From VBDM01 sp049663805 (GTDB lineage Bacteria > Pseudomonadota > Gammaproteobacteria > Burkholderiales > SG8-39), in the NCBI GenBank assembly GCA_049663805.1, contig JBATEB010000132.1:1-8992 (forward strand): 8,992 nt of DNA. The letters are read 5' to 3'. Made by a program: the position numbers and the translations under genes. Under the pieces are notes generated by a model. The model saw only the letters and a program-made list of their open reading frames with translations. It did not search any database and was not told the origin of the DNA. Below are positions 1 to 4,308 of the stretch, piece by piece (the first letter of the stretch is position 1; each line of letters opens with the position of its first letter).

Positions 1-714
1 GTGTACTACTTCAAGGCGTATTTCGAGGTGACGCGTCACGGTGGTCAAACCGTCTCTTTTTCGGTGCCCTCGGGCAACTTCGGCAACGTCTACGCCGGCC
101 ACGTCGCGCGCGAGATGGGTCTGCCGATCCGCAGGCTCGTCGTCGCCACCAACGAGAACGACGTGCTCGACGAATTTTTCCGCACCGGACGCTATCGCGT
201 GCGCAAGGCGTCCGAGGTGAAGGCGACGAGCAGTCCCTCGATGGACATCTCCAAGTCTTCCAACTTCGAGCGCTACGTCCACGACCTCGTCGGCCGCGAC
301 GGGAAGGTTCTCCGCGAGTTGTGGGAGACGCTGGATCGCGAGAGTTCCTTCGACCTTTCGGCCACGGCGACCTTCAGGCAGGTCGCGGAGACCGGATTCG
401 TGTCGGGATCGAGCACCCACGCCGACCGCGTCGCCACCATCCGCCGCGTGTGGAAGGGCTACGGCGTCACGATCGACCCGCACACCGCCGACGGCGTCAA
501 AGTGGGGCTCGAGCAGCGCGAGCCGGGCGTGCCGCTCGTCTGCATGGAAACCGCGCAGCCGGCGAAATTCTCCGAGACCCTGCGCGAAGCGCTGGGACGC
601 GAGCCCGCGCGCCCGCCGGGATTCGAGAATCTCGAGAAGCTGCCGCAGCGGGTCGAAGTGATGGAGGCCGACGCCGCGCGCGTCAAGGCCTTCATCGCCG
701 CGCACGCCGGCTAG
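1..714 (+). CDS. thrC: Threonine synthase, C-terminal part (5' end outside the window)
   Basis: Pyridoxal-phosphate enzyme of the cytoplasm that converts O-phosphohomoserine to threonine, the last step of threonine biosynthesis. The visible 237 residues contain the family's phosphate-binding glycine loop SVPSGNFGN (about residues 22-30), followed by AGHVAREMGLPIRRLVVATNENDVLDEF, cut here as AGHVAREMGLP and VATNENDVLDEF, which matches ThrC of the long proteobacterial type. KASSxxMDISKSSNFER-like text (about 74-91) and GSSTHADR (about 136-143) are also typical. The frame is open at base 1, and the usual length is about 470 aa, so roughly the N-terminal half, including the PLP-binding lysine, lies upstream. 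The GTG at base 1 is an internal valine, not a start. The TAG stop shares the bases CTAG with the stop of the convergent integrase gene. Confidence 0.93.
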   Translation: MYYFKAYFEVTRHGGQTVSFSVPSGNFGNVYAGHVAREMGLPIRRLVVATNENDVLDEFFRTGRYRVRKASEVKATSSPSMDISKSSNFERYVHDLVGRDGKVLRELWETLDRESSFDLSATATFRQVAETGFVSGSSTHADRVATIRRVWKGYGVTIDPHTADGVKVGLEQREPGVPLVCMETAQPAKFSETLREALGREPARPPGFENLEKLPQRVEVMEADAARVKAFIAAHAG

Positions 715-1748
715 GCCGCGATGCGCTCCGGAAGAGTGACCGGGCGCGGCTCCTCCACGCGATCCAGCGGACTCTTCACGCCGCGGCCGCCCTTGTTGAG
801 CACGTGCGTGTAGATCATCGTGGTCGACACGTCCGAATGCCCGAGCAGCTCCTGCACCGTGCGGATGTCGCTTCCCGACTGCAGCAAGTGCGTGGCGAAG
901 GAATGGCGCAGCGTATGCGCGCTCACCGGCTTTGCAATGCCCGCGCGGCGGCGCGCCTCCTTGAGCGCACGCGCCAGCACCGAATCGTCCAGATGGTGCC
1001 GCCGGATCACGCCGTCGTCGGGGTCGGCCGAGCGCTTGCCCGACGGAAAGATGTACTGCCATCCCCATTCGTACCCTGCGCGCGGATACTTGCGCGCCAG
1101 CGCGAAGGGCAGATGCACTTCCCCGAAACCCTCGCGCAGATCGATCTCATGCAGACGCTTCGCCTCCCCAAGCTGCGCGTGGAGCGGCTGCAGCGCGACC
1201 TCCGGCAGCATGGTCACGCGATCCTTGTCGCCCTTGCCGCCGCGCACCACGATCTGCCGGTAAGCAATGTCGACATCCTTGACGCGCAGGCGCAGGCACT
1301 CCATCAGCCGCAACCCGGCGCCGTAGAGAAAGCTCGCCATCAGCCAGTGCGCGCCCTTCAACTGCGCAAGCAGCGCCGTCGCCTCGCCGCGCGTCAGCAC
1401 CACCGGCAGCCGCACCGGTCGCTTGGCGCGGACCAGATCGTCGAACCAGCCCAGCTCCCTGCCCAGCACCTGCTTGTAGAGAAACAGCAGAGCCGAGAGC
1501 GCCTGATTCTGAGTCGCGGCGGCAACGTTGCGATCGGCGGCGAGGTAGTTGAGAAATGCCGTCACCTCGCCCGAGCCGAGCGTCGCGGGATGGCGTTTAC
1601 CAGACCAATAGATGAAACGCCGGATCCAGTGCACATAGGCCTCCTCCGTCCGCCGGCTGTAATGCAACCGCCGAATTGCCTCGCGCACCTGCTCGAGCAG
1701 CCGGGGCTGGCGCCCCTGCGGGGTTTCACCTTTAGAGAAATCAGACAC
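711..1748 (-). CDS. intI: Integron integrase (tyrosine recombinase, IntI type)
   Basis: Site-specific recombinase that inserts and excises gene cassettes by joining attI and folded single-stranded attC sites. The 345-aa length is close to IntI1 (337 aa). An N-terminal SAM-like core-binding domain covers about residues 15-105. The catalytic domain has R147 (GAGLRLME), K172 (RGGKGDKDR), H278 and R281 (SAHTLRHSF), H304 (LLGHSDV) and the nucleophile Y313 (TTMIYTHV). The insert HLPFALARKYPRAGYEW (about 212-228) followed by WGWQYIFPS is the extra alpha-helical patch found only in integron integrases, which separates it from XerC/D. Translation starts at GTG (1746-1748), preceded by a good Shine-Dalgarno sequence GGAGGG with a short spacer. 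A perfect LexA box lies 29 bp upstream, so SOS control is likely. All catalytic residues are intact, so the enzyme should be active. Confidence 0.95.
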   Translation of the reverse strand: MSDFSKGETPQGRQPRLLEQVREAIRRLHYSRRTEEAYVHWIRRFIYWSGKRHPATLGSGEVTAFLNYLAADRNVAAATQNQALSALLFLYKQVLGRELGWFDDLVRAKRPVRLPVVLTRGEATALLAQLKGAHWLMASFLYGAGLRLMECLRLRVKDVDIAYRQIVVRGGKGDKDRVTMLPEVALQPLHAQLGEAKRLHEIDLREGFGEVHLPFALARKYPRAGYEWGWQYIFPSGKRSADPDDGVIRRHHLDDSVLARALKEARRRAGIAKPVSAHTLRHSFATHLLQSGSDIRTVQELLGHSDVSTTMIYTHVLNKGGRGVKSPLDRVEEPRPVTLPERIAA

Positions 1749-1777
1749 TTAACCCTCCGCCCGCAACCTATCGCGAC

Positions 1778-1793
1778 CTGTTATTAAATACAG
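1778..1793. promoter_or_regulatory. LexA box (SOS operator) upstream of intI
   Basis: The sequence CTGTTATTAAATACAG is an exact CTGT-N8-ACAG operator with an AT-rich centre. Followed by TA, it resembles the E. coli TACTGT(AT)4ACAGTA consensus. It lies 29 bp upstream of the GTG start of intI and overlaps the most plausible -10 box, so bound LexA would block the integrase promoter. SOS control of integron integrases is established for class 1 and Vibrio integrons. Confidence 0.85.
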
Positions 1794-1819
1794 TACACTC
1801 CTTAGCCATGATTTTGCAA
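1790..1819 (-). promoter_or_regulatory. Candidate intI promoter
   Basis: Read on the minus strand, TTGCAA (1819-1814) as -35 is followed after 18 bp by TACTGT (1795-1790) as -10. The -10 is inside the LexA box, the usual arrangement for repression. The hexamer matches are only partial (4 of 6 for the -35), so the exact boxes are uncertain. Confidence 0.4.
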
Positions 1820-1842
1820 GAATAATCTGATAGGCGTAGACT
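1814..1842 (+). promoter_or_regulatory. Candidate cassette promoter (Pc) in the attI region
   Basis: TTGCAA (1814-1819), then 17 bp, then TAGACT (1837-1842) forms a moderate sigma-70-like promoter pointing at the cassettes; each hexamer matches consensus at 4 of 6 positions. TTGCAA is its own reverse complement, so the same six bases can serve as the -35 of both this promoter and the divergent intI promoter. This is a prediction from spacing and consensus only. Confidence 0.3.
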
Positions 1843-1891
1843 CGTGCGCCAGAATAGTTCGTTTTTCGGAAGATGATTTCACGTTAGGGTG
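1820..1891 (+). other. attI: attI recombination site
   Basis: The core GTTAGGG at 1883-1889 (consensus GTTRRRY) sits between the integrase control region and the first cassette; strand exchange would occur between G1883 and T1884. The proof of the crossover is that bases 1883-1894 (GTTAGGGTGCTC) are exactly complementary to the R'' end of attC1 at 2237-2248, as expected when the cassette closes into a circle. The left limit is approximate. The accessory integrase-binding repeats of attI are not conserved between integrons and I cannot mark them here. Confidence 0.75.
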
Positions 1892-2325
1892 CTCGAACGC
1901 GCGCCGTGCTTGAGAAACTGAACGCAGCCCTGAACGACACGTCGGACGTCTACGTCAATGCTGGCGCCGACGCTGCAAAGTATTTCGAGAAACTACGGCA
2001 AGACATTAGGCGGCACCAGTGTGAGCCGTATCGCGTTACCGCGAAGGTGATGCCGCCTGGTTTTCCAGACGTCGAACTTGGAAGTGAATTAAGCGGCCTT
2101 TGCGTGGCGAAACGGGATGGCTATTGGTTGGTGTATGCCCCAGAGAGCGACAAGTTCTACTGTTTCTGGGGCACCGATGAACAACATTTAGGAGCACATG
2201 GTGTCTTCGGCAGCCCACTATACTGCTGGTCAGCCTGAGCACCCTAACATGGCGTTGGTGCCGACGCGCCGCGAGCCGTCGTGCCTCACCAAGTGGTGTG
2301 CCGCGGCGCGCGACACAACTCTACG
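1884..2325 (+). mobile_element. Integron gene cassette 1
   Basis: A complete 442-bp cassette runs from T1884, just after the attI crossover G, to G2325, the base before the next crossover. It contains one ORF in cassette orientation and ends in a full attC. The ORF's TGA (2236-2238) runs into the R'' arm of attC, the tight packing typical of cassettes. The ends are supported by the 12-base complementarity of 1883-1894 and 2237-2248. Confidence 0.85.
1906..2238 (+). CDS. Cassette-encoded hypothetical protein (110 aa, soluble)
   Basis: I do not recognise the family. The protein is predicted to be cytoplasmic: no signal peptide and no membrane segment. An N-terminal part (about residues 1-38) rich in Lys, Glu, Asp and Ala looks helical. 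It is followed by an aromatic-rich part with YRVTAKVMPPGFP (about 42-54), GLCVAKRDGYWLVYAPESDKF (split here: GLCVAKRDG at 64-72 and YWLVYAPESDKF at 73-84) and a C-terminus CFWGTDE...LYCWSA, suggesting a small beta-rich fold. Four cysteines (39, 66, 86, 107) show no metal-site spacing. The start is taken as GTG 1906, the only start codon near the cassette's 5' end; no Shine-Dalgarno is visible, which is common in cassettes, so expression would depend on Pc. The stop lies at the edge of attC1. Confidence 0.6.
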   Translation: MLEKLNAALNDTSDVYVNAGADAAKYFEKLRQDIRRHQCEPYRVTAKVMPPGFPDVELGSELSGLCVAKRDGYWLVYAPESDKFYCFWGTDEQHLGAHGVFGSPLYCWSA

Positions 2326-2333
2326 TTAGAGAG
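2237..2333 (+). other. attC: attC site of cassette 1 (complete)
   Basis: R'' CCCTAAC (2242-2248) and R' GTTAGAG (2325-2331) flank an imperfect inverted repeat. The left arm 2254-2273 pairs with the right arm 2302-2319: GTTG/CAAC, TG/CA, CG/CG and CGCGCCGCG/CGCGGCGCG. G2258 and A2264 are unpaired and C2261/A2313 is a mismatch. The spacers between R and L boxes are 5 nt on both sides (ATGGC and TCTAC). Extrahelical bases in one arm are the strand-choosing signature of attC. The tip holds a smaller CACC-AAGT-GGTG hairpin (2287-2298). Crossover is between G2325 and T2326. Confidence 0.88.
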
Positions 2334-2341
2334 CGGTAACG

Positions 2342-2812
2342 ATGCAGGACGTCTTCGCTATTCTTGAGAGAAATTTCGGCCTTTTCTTCGGCGTTTGCCT
2401 GTTGTGGGTCGTGGCCTGGGCAGCTTATTCTGCCTGGCGACGGTACAAGAAGGGACCAATGCATCCGCCATTCTCGGAGGCTGATGTCCGATTCGTCGAG
2501 CGCTATGCATCCGGGTTCTCGCATAAGAGCCTTTTCACCCGGTTTGGTGGCGCGAAGAACGCATTGGTTGTCCGAGTGCTGAAGGACGCAGTGCTCATTG
2601 AGCCGCTCGCCATCTTCAAGTGGATCATGCCTTTGGGCTTCAATGACCTTGAACACTACGTGGCGAAATCGAGCATCGTGCGTGTGCAACCCTCATCGAG
2701 CCTCGGCAGGCAGACTCTGTTGCTTGAGTTCCGTGCGAACGATGGGACACAACACACGCTGGAACTGGCCTTGCGAAAGCCTCTCGAGTTTCAGGCCGCA
2801 CTGAAGGCATGA
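2342..2812 (+). CDS. Cassette-encoded hypothetical membrane-anchored protein (156 aa)
   Basis: I do not assign a named family. Residues about 12-32 (FGLFFGVCLLWVVAWAAYSA) form a hydrophobic segment, followed by the basic stretch WRRYKKG, so by the positive-inside rule the C-terminal domain probably faces the cytoplasm. Residues about 48-115 include ADVRFVERYASGF, TRFGGAKNALVVRVL and DAVLIEPLAIFKWIMP. The end, with LLLEFRANDGTQHTLELAL, reads as alternating beta strands plus a last helix (KPLEFQAALKA). This strand-plus-final-helix order resembles a bacterial PH-like domain, but that is an inference from pattern alone. It starts at ATG 2342, 16 bp into the cassette, with only a weak purine stretch (GAGAG) upstream. 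The TGA is 6 nt before the attC R'' arm. It is one of two orphan cargo genes and probably depends on Pc. Confidence 0.72.
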   Translation: MQDVFAILERNFGLFFGVCLLWVVAWAAYSAWRRYKKGPMHPPFSEADVRFVERYASGFSHKSLFTRFGGAKNALVVRVLKDAVLIEPLAIFKWIMPLGFNDLEHYVAKSSIVRVQPSSSLGRQTLLLEFRANDGTQHTLELALRKPLEFQAALKA

Positions 2813-2817
2813 CCACA

Positions 2818-2854
2818 CCGCTCTCTAACCCCCAAATCGAGAGGGACGCTAAGG
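2818..2854 (+). other. attC: attC site of cassette 2, left part only
   Basis: R'' CTCTCTAAC (2821-2829, within the 12-base match 2818-2829) is followed by a spacer and a probable L'' arm around CGAGAGGGACGC (2838-2849). The matching L' and R' arms should lie within about 30-100 bases downstream, but the left end of the IS begins at about 2855. No GTTRRRY core is found either just inside the IS or between the IS and the DUF2905 gene. Confidence 0.65.
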
Positions 2855-2876
2855 TTCCCCCGATTTAGTTGACACC
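2855..2876 (+). repeat. Left terminal inverted repeat of the IS
   Basis: It matches the reverse complement of 4070-4091 at 20 of 22 positions (differences at 2863 and 2867). It lies 26 bp upstream of the orfA start and replaces the expected right half of attC2. Confidence 0.8.
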
Positions 2877-2902
2877 TCGGGCTAACAGCTCGGAGGTGGT
2901 TT

Positions 2903-3238
2903 GTGGCGAAAGCTGGACCTCGAAAGATTGCGAAGTATGGAGAGCGATTCAAGGCAACTGCGGTGAAGTTGAGCAGCTTGCCGGGGGTTTTGATTCAGGA
3001 TGTTGCAGCGGCGCTGGACATTCATCCGTTCATGCTTTCGCTGTGGAGAAAGCAGGTCCGTCAGGGGGTGATAGTGGCCAGAGCTTCGAGGCTCGATGTG
3101 GAGACGACGGCAGAGCTAAGGCGGCTAAGAGAGCTTGAACGACGCTACAAAGTGCTCAAGGAGGAGCACGAGCTCTTAAAAAAAGCCATCCGGTTTGCTT
3201 CCGATCGAAAGCGGAAATCTTCGCCTTCATCGAGGTAA
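2903..3238 (+). CDS. IS3-family transposase OrfA (helix-turn-helix subunit)
   Basis: A 111-aa DNA-binding protein that recognises the IS ends and can act as a regulator of transposition. Residues about 12-52 (YGERFKATAVKLSSLPG, then VAAALDIHPFMLSLWRKQ) are a HTH_Tnp_1/IS3-type helix-turn-helix. Residues about 69-96 (AELRRLRELERRYKVLKEEH and LLKKA) form a leucine-zipper coiled coil, the usual multimerisation element. It starts at GTG 2903, with a strong Shine-Dalgarno GGAGGT (2892-2897) 5 nt upstream; the codons after it (GCG AAA GCT) read MAKAGPRK, as in family members. The 0-frame stop is at 3236-3238, but part of translation should shift to -1 at the A7 run (3178-3184) to make the OrfAB transposase. 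Confidence 0.9.
   Translation: MAKAGPRKIAKYGERFKATAVKLSSLPGVLIQDVAAALDIHPFMLSLWRKQVRQGVIVARASRLDVETTAELRRLRELERRYKVLKEEHELLKKAIRFASDRKRKSSPSSR
3178..3184 (+). promoter_or_regulatory. Programmed -1 ribosomal frameshift site (A7)
   Basis: Seven A residues sit in orfA phase as A_AAA_AAA, the slippery heptamer form, encoding the two lysines of LLKKA. Slipping back one base joins orfA to an open frame (AGC CAT CCG ... GAG GTA AAC CGG) that reads without a stop into orfB at 3244, adding about 20 residues. This fusion is the active transposase in IS3 elements. I see no clear stimulatory stem directly downstream. Confidence 0.8.
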
Positions 3239-3243
3239 ACCGG

Positions 3244-4065
3244 ATGCAGCACGATCTCACGCTGATGTGCCGGGTCTACGAGGTTACCAGAGCGGGCTAC
3301 TACGCTTGGCGCTCGCGCGAGCGTAGCGAGCGTGAGCGCCAAAATGAAGCGCTCGCAGACCAGATTCGGGCCGTTCACCTTGAAAGTCGCGGCACCTACG
3401 GCAGTCCGCGGGTGCACCAGGCGCTCAAGGGCAAGGGCCACTGCGTGGGCAAGCACCGTGTCGCCCGCCTCATGCGTACGCACGGCATCAAGGCTCGCGT
3501 AGCCACGATCCGCTACACCAGCCCCGGTATGCAGCGCCACTATGCTTCGATCCCCAACGAGCAGCTCGACATCAAACTGAAGACGCCCGACCAGGTGTGG
3601 GTGGGCGACATCACGTATTTGAAGGTGGGCGGCATCTACCGCTACCTGGCGGTGGTCATGGACAAGTACAGCCGCCGCGTTGTGGGTTGGAGCTATGGCC
3701 CAAGGAAAGATGTGAAGCTCACCCTCGAGGCCCTGAACAGCGCTGTACGCAGCCGCCGGCCGCGCTCAGGGCTGGTCTTCCACACCGATCGGGGCATTGA
3801 GTACAGCGCCGGCGCTTTCAAAGACCGCATCGCCAAGCTACGCTTCACTCAAAGCATGAACCGTCCTGGCAAAGTCACCGACAACGCGTTTATAGAATCC
3901 TTCTTTCATTCGATGAAGTCCGAGACTTTCCACGGATACCGCTTCAACGAGGACAGCGAAGTCCGTTCTGTGTTGAAGAATTACTTGCCCTTCTACAACC
4001 GCGATAGACTTCACTCGTCATTGAACTACGTGTCGCCTGCGACGTTTGAACGGCAGGCACGATGA
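3244..4065 (+). CDS. IS3-family transposase OrfB (DDE catalytic subunit)
   Basis: The catalytic part of the transposase, normally made as an OrfAB fusion by -1 frameshifting. The 273 residues start with MQHDLTLMCRVYEVTRAGYYAW, here split as MQHDLTLMCRVYEV and TRAGYYAW, an HTH_21 region (about residues 1-90, with GTYGSPRVH at 50-58). The rve integrase core runs from about 112. The acidic triad is D122 (VGDITYL), D182 (FHTDRG) and E218 (NAFIESFFHSMK), with 35 residues between the second D and E, the IS3-type DD(35)E. The C-terminal YNRDRLHSSLNYVSPATFE (251-269) is typical. The frame is open upstream of the ATG at 3244, back to the slippery site, so the ATG start may matter little. The TGA lies 4 nt before the right inverted repeat. 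Confidence 0.93.
   Translation: MQHDLTLMCRVYEVTRAGYYAWRSRERSERERQNEALADQIRAVHLESRGTYGSPRVHQALKGKGHCVGKHRVARLMRTHGIKARVATIRYTSPGMQRHYASIPNEQLDIKLKTPDQVWVGDITYLKVGGIYRYLAVVMDKYSRRVVGWSYGPRKDVKLTLEALNSAVRSRRPRSGLVFHTDRGIEYSAGAFKDRIAKLRFTQSMNRPGKVTDNAFIESFFHSMKSETFHGYRFNEDSEVRSVLKNYLPFYNRDRLHSSLNYVSPATFERQAR
3306..3342 (+). repeat. Inverted repeat inside orfB
   Basis: TTGGCGCTC (3306-3314) is the exact reverse complement of GAGCGCCAA (3334-3342). In RNA the stem can extend inward by GCGC/GCGT (one G-U pair), leaving an 11-nt loop. It encodes the low-complexity stretch RSRERSERERQNE. It lies about 120 nt after the frameshift site, too far for a standard stimulator. Confidence 0.6.
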
Positions 4066-4069
4066 ACCG

Positions 4070-4091
4070 GGTGTCAACAAAACCGGGGGAA
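4070..4091 (-). repeat. Right terminal inverted repeat of the IS
   Basis: It is the reverse complement of 2855-2876 at 20 of 22 positions. Only 16 bases separate it from the first recognisable codon of the DUF2905 gene. Confidence 0.8.
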
Positions 4092-4107
4092 GATTCGGGA
4101 CCGTCCC

Positions 4108-4308
4108 ATTTCCAAGTGGCTGATCGGGCTGGGCATCGTGTTGATCGCCGCGGGCCTGCTGTGGCCGCTGCTCTCGAAGCTGGGACTGGGCAGGCTGTTC
4201 GGGGACATCGTGGTGCGGCGCGAGGGGTTCACCTTCTATTTCCCCCTGATGAGCGCCCTCATCATATCGCTCGTCGTCAGCGTGATCATCTGGATTTTCC
4301 GCCGCTAG
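4108..4308 (+). CDS. DUF2905 family small membrane protein, native start codon missing
   Basis: From 4108 the frame reads ISKWLIGLGIVLIAAGLLWP and continues for 66 residues to TAG. This is a near-full match to the DUF2905 family, small inner-membrane proteins of unknown function. TM1 covers about residues 4-22, then comes the conserved loop SKLGLGRLFGDIVVRREGFTF (23-43; given as SKLGLGRLFGD and IVVRREGFTF), then TM2 (about 45-63) and the basic end FRR. Family members usually start with M-x-K/R-W-L, so the isoleucine codon ATT stands exactly where ATG is expected. No ATG or TTG and no Shine-Dalgarno lies upstream in frame before the TGA at 4063-4065; the first in-frame GTG (4138) is inside TM1. 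Either ATT is used as a rare start or the IS-side rearrangement broke the gene. Its 3' end overlaps the convergent amidohydrolase by 23 bp. Confidence 0.75.
   Translation: MSKWLIGLGIVLIAAGLLWPLLSKLGLGRLFGDIVVRREGFTFYFPLMSALIISLVVSVIIWIFRR

Larger units (their letters stand above)
711..2854. mobile_element. Chromosomal-type integron platform with two cassettes, distal end truncated
   Basis: The layout is the classic integron one: integrase on the minus strand, divergent control region, attI crossover at 1883, then cassettes read away from the integrase. Cassette 1 spans 1884-2325 with a full attC. Cassette 2 starts at 2326 and has only the left arm of its attC before an IS begins at about 2855. 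No resistance genes, qacE, sul or transposition genes are present, so this is not a clinical class 1 structure. The integrase lies against thrC with overlapping stop codons. The cassettes look clearly more AT-rich than the flanking genes, as expected for acquired DNA. The outer limits given here are the integrase stop and the left IS end; the original distal limit is lost. Confidence 0.85.
2326..2854 (+). mobile_element. Integron gene cassette 2 (3' end lost to the IS)
   Basis: The cassette starts at T2326 after the attC1 crossover and carries one ORF. Its R'' arm CCGCTCTCTAAC (2818-2829) is the exact reverse complement of its own first bases GTTAGAGAGCGG (2325-2336), which confirms the cassette identity. 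The attC continues with a probable left arm up to about 2854 and is then replaced by the IS. No R' GTTRRRY is found beyond the IS, so the cassette can no longer be excised normally. Confidence 0.78.
2855..4091 (+). mobile_element. IS3-family insertion sequence
   Basis: A 1237-bp element holds two overlapping-type transposase ORFs in frames +2 and +1. Its terminal inverted repeats are 22 bp with 2 mismatches: left 2855-2876 (begins TTCCCCCGATTT, ends GTTGACACC) and right 4070-4091 (begins GGTGTCAAC, ends CCGGGGGAA). Size, gene order, the A7 frameshift site and the DDE transposase all fit IS3. IS3 elements usually end in TG...CA; the nearest such ends would be at about 2867 and 4079, inside the longer repeat, so the exact tips are uncertain. 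No 3-5 bp direct repeat flanks either choice of ends. All parts look intact, so the element may be active. Confidence 0.88.

Noticed and set aside
711..1748. XerC/XerD housekeeping recombinase
   Set aside because: The extra patch around residues 212-238 (PFALARKYPRAG, then YIFPS) and the adjacent attI, attC and cassettes identify an integron integrase.
321..1787. Long plus-strand ORF of 488 aa across the thrC end and the integrase
   Set aside because: It is a shadow of thrC and antisense to intI. The translation is Arg/Ala/His-rich low complexity with no domain, while intI has all catalytic residues in the opposite frame.
2875..2890. CGGGCTAACAG as a possible second attC core
   Set aside because: It lies inside the IS end in the wrong orientation, with no partner R' core at attC distance and no match to either cassette start.
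3145..3540. Minus-strand ORF of 131 aa in the IS
   Set aside because: It is antisense to the junction of orfA and orfB, where the transposase frame is clearly coding.
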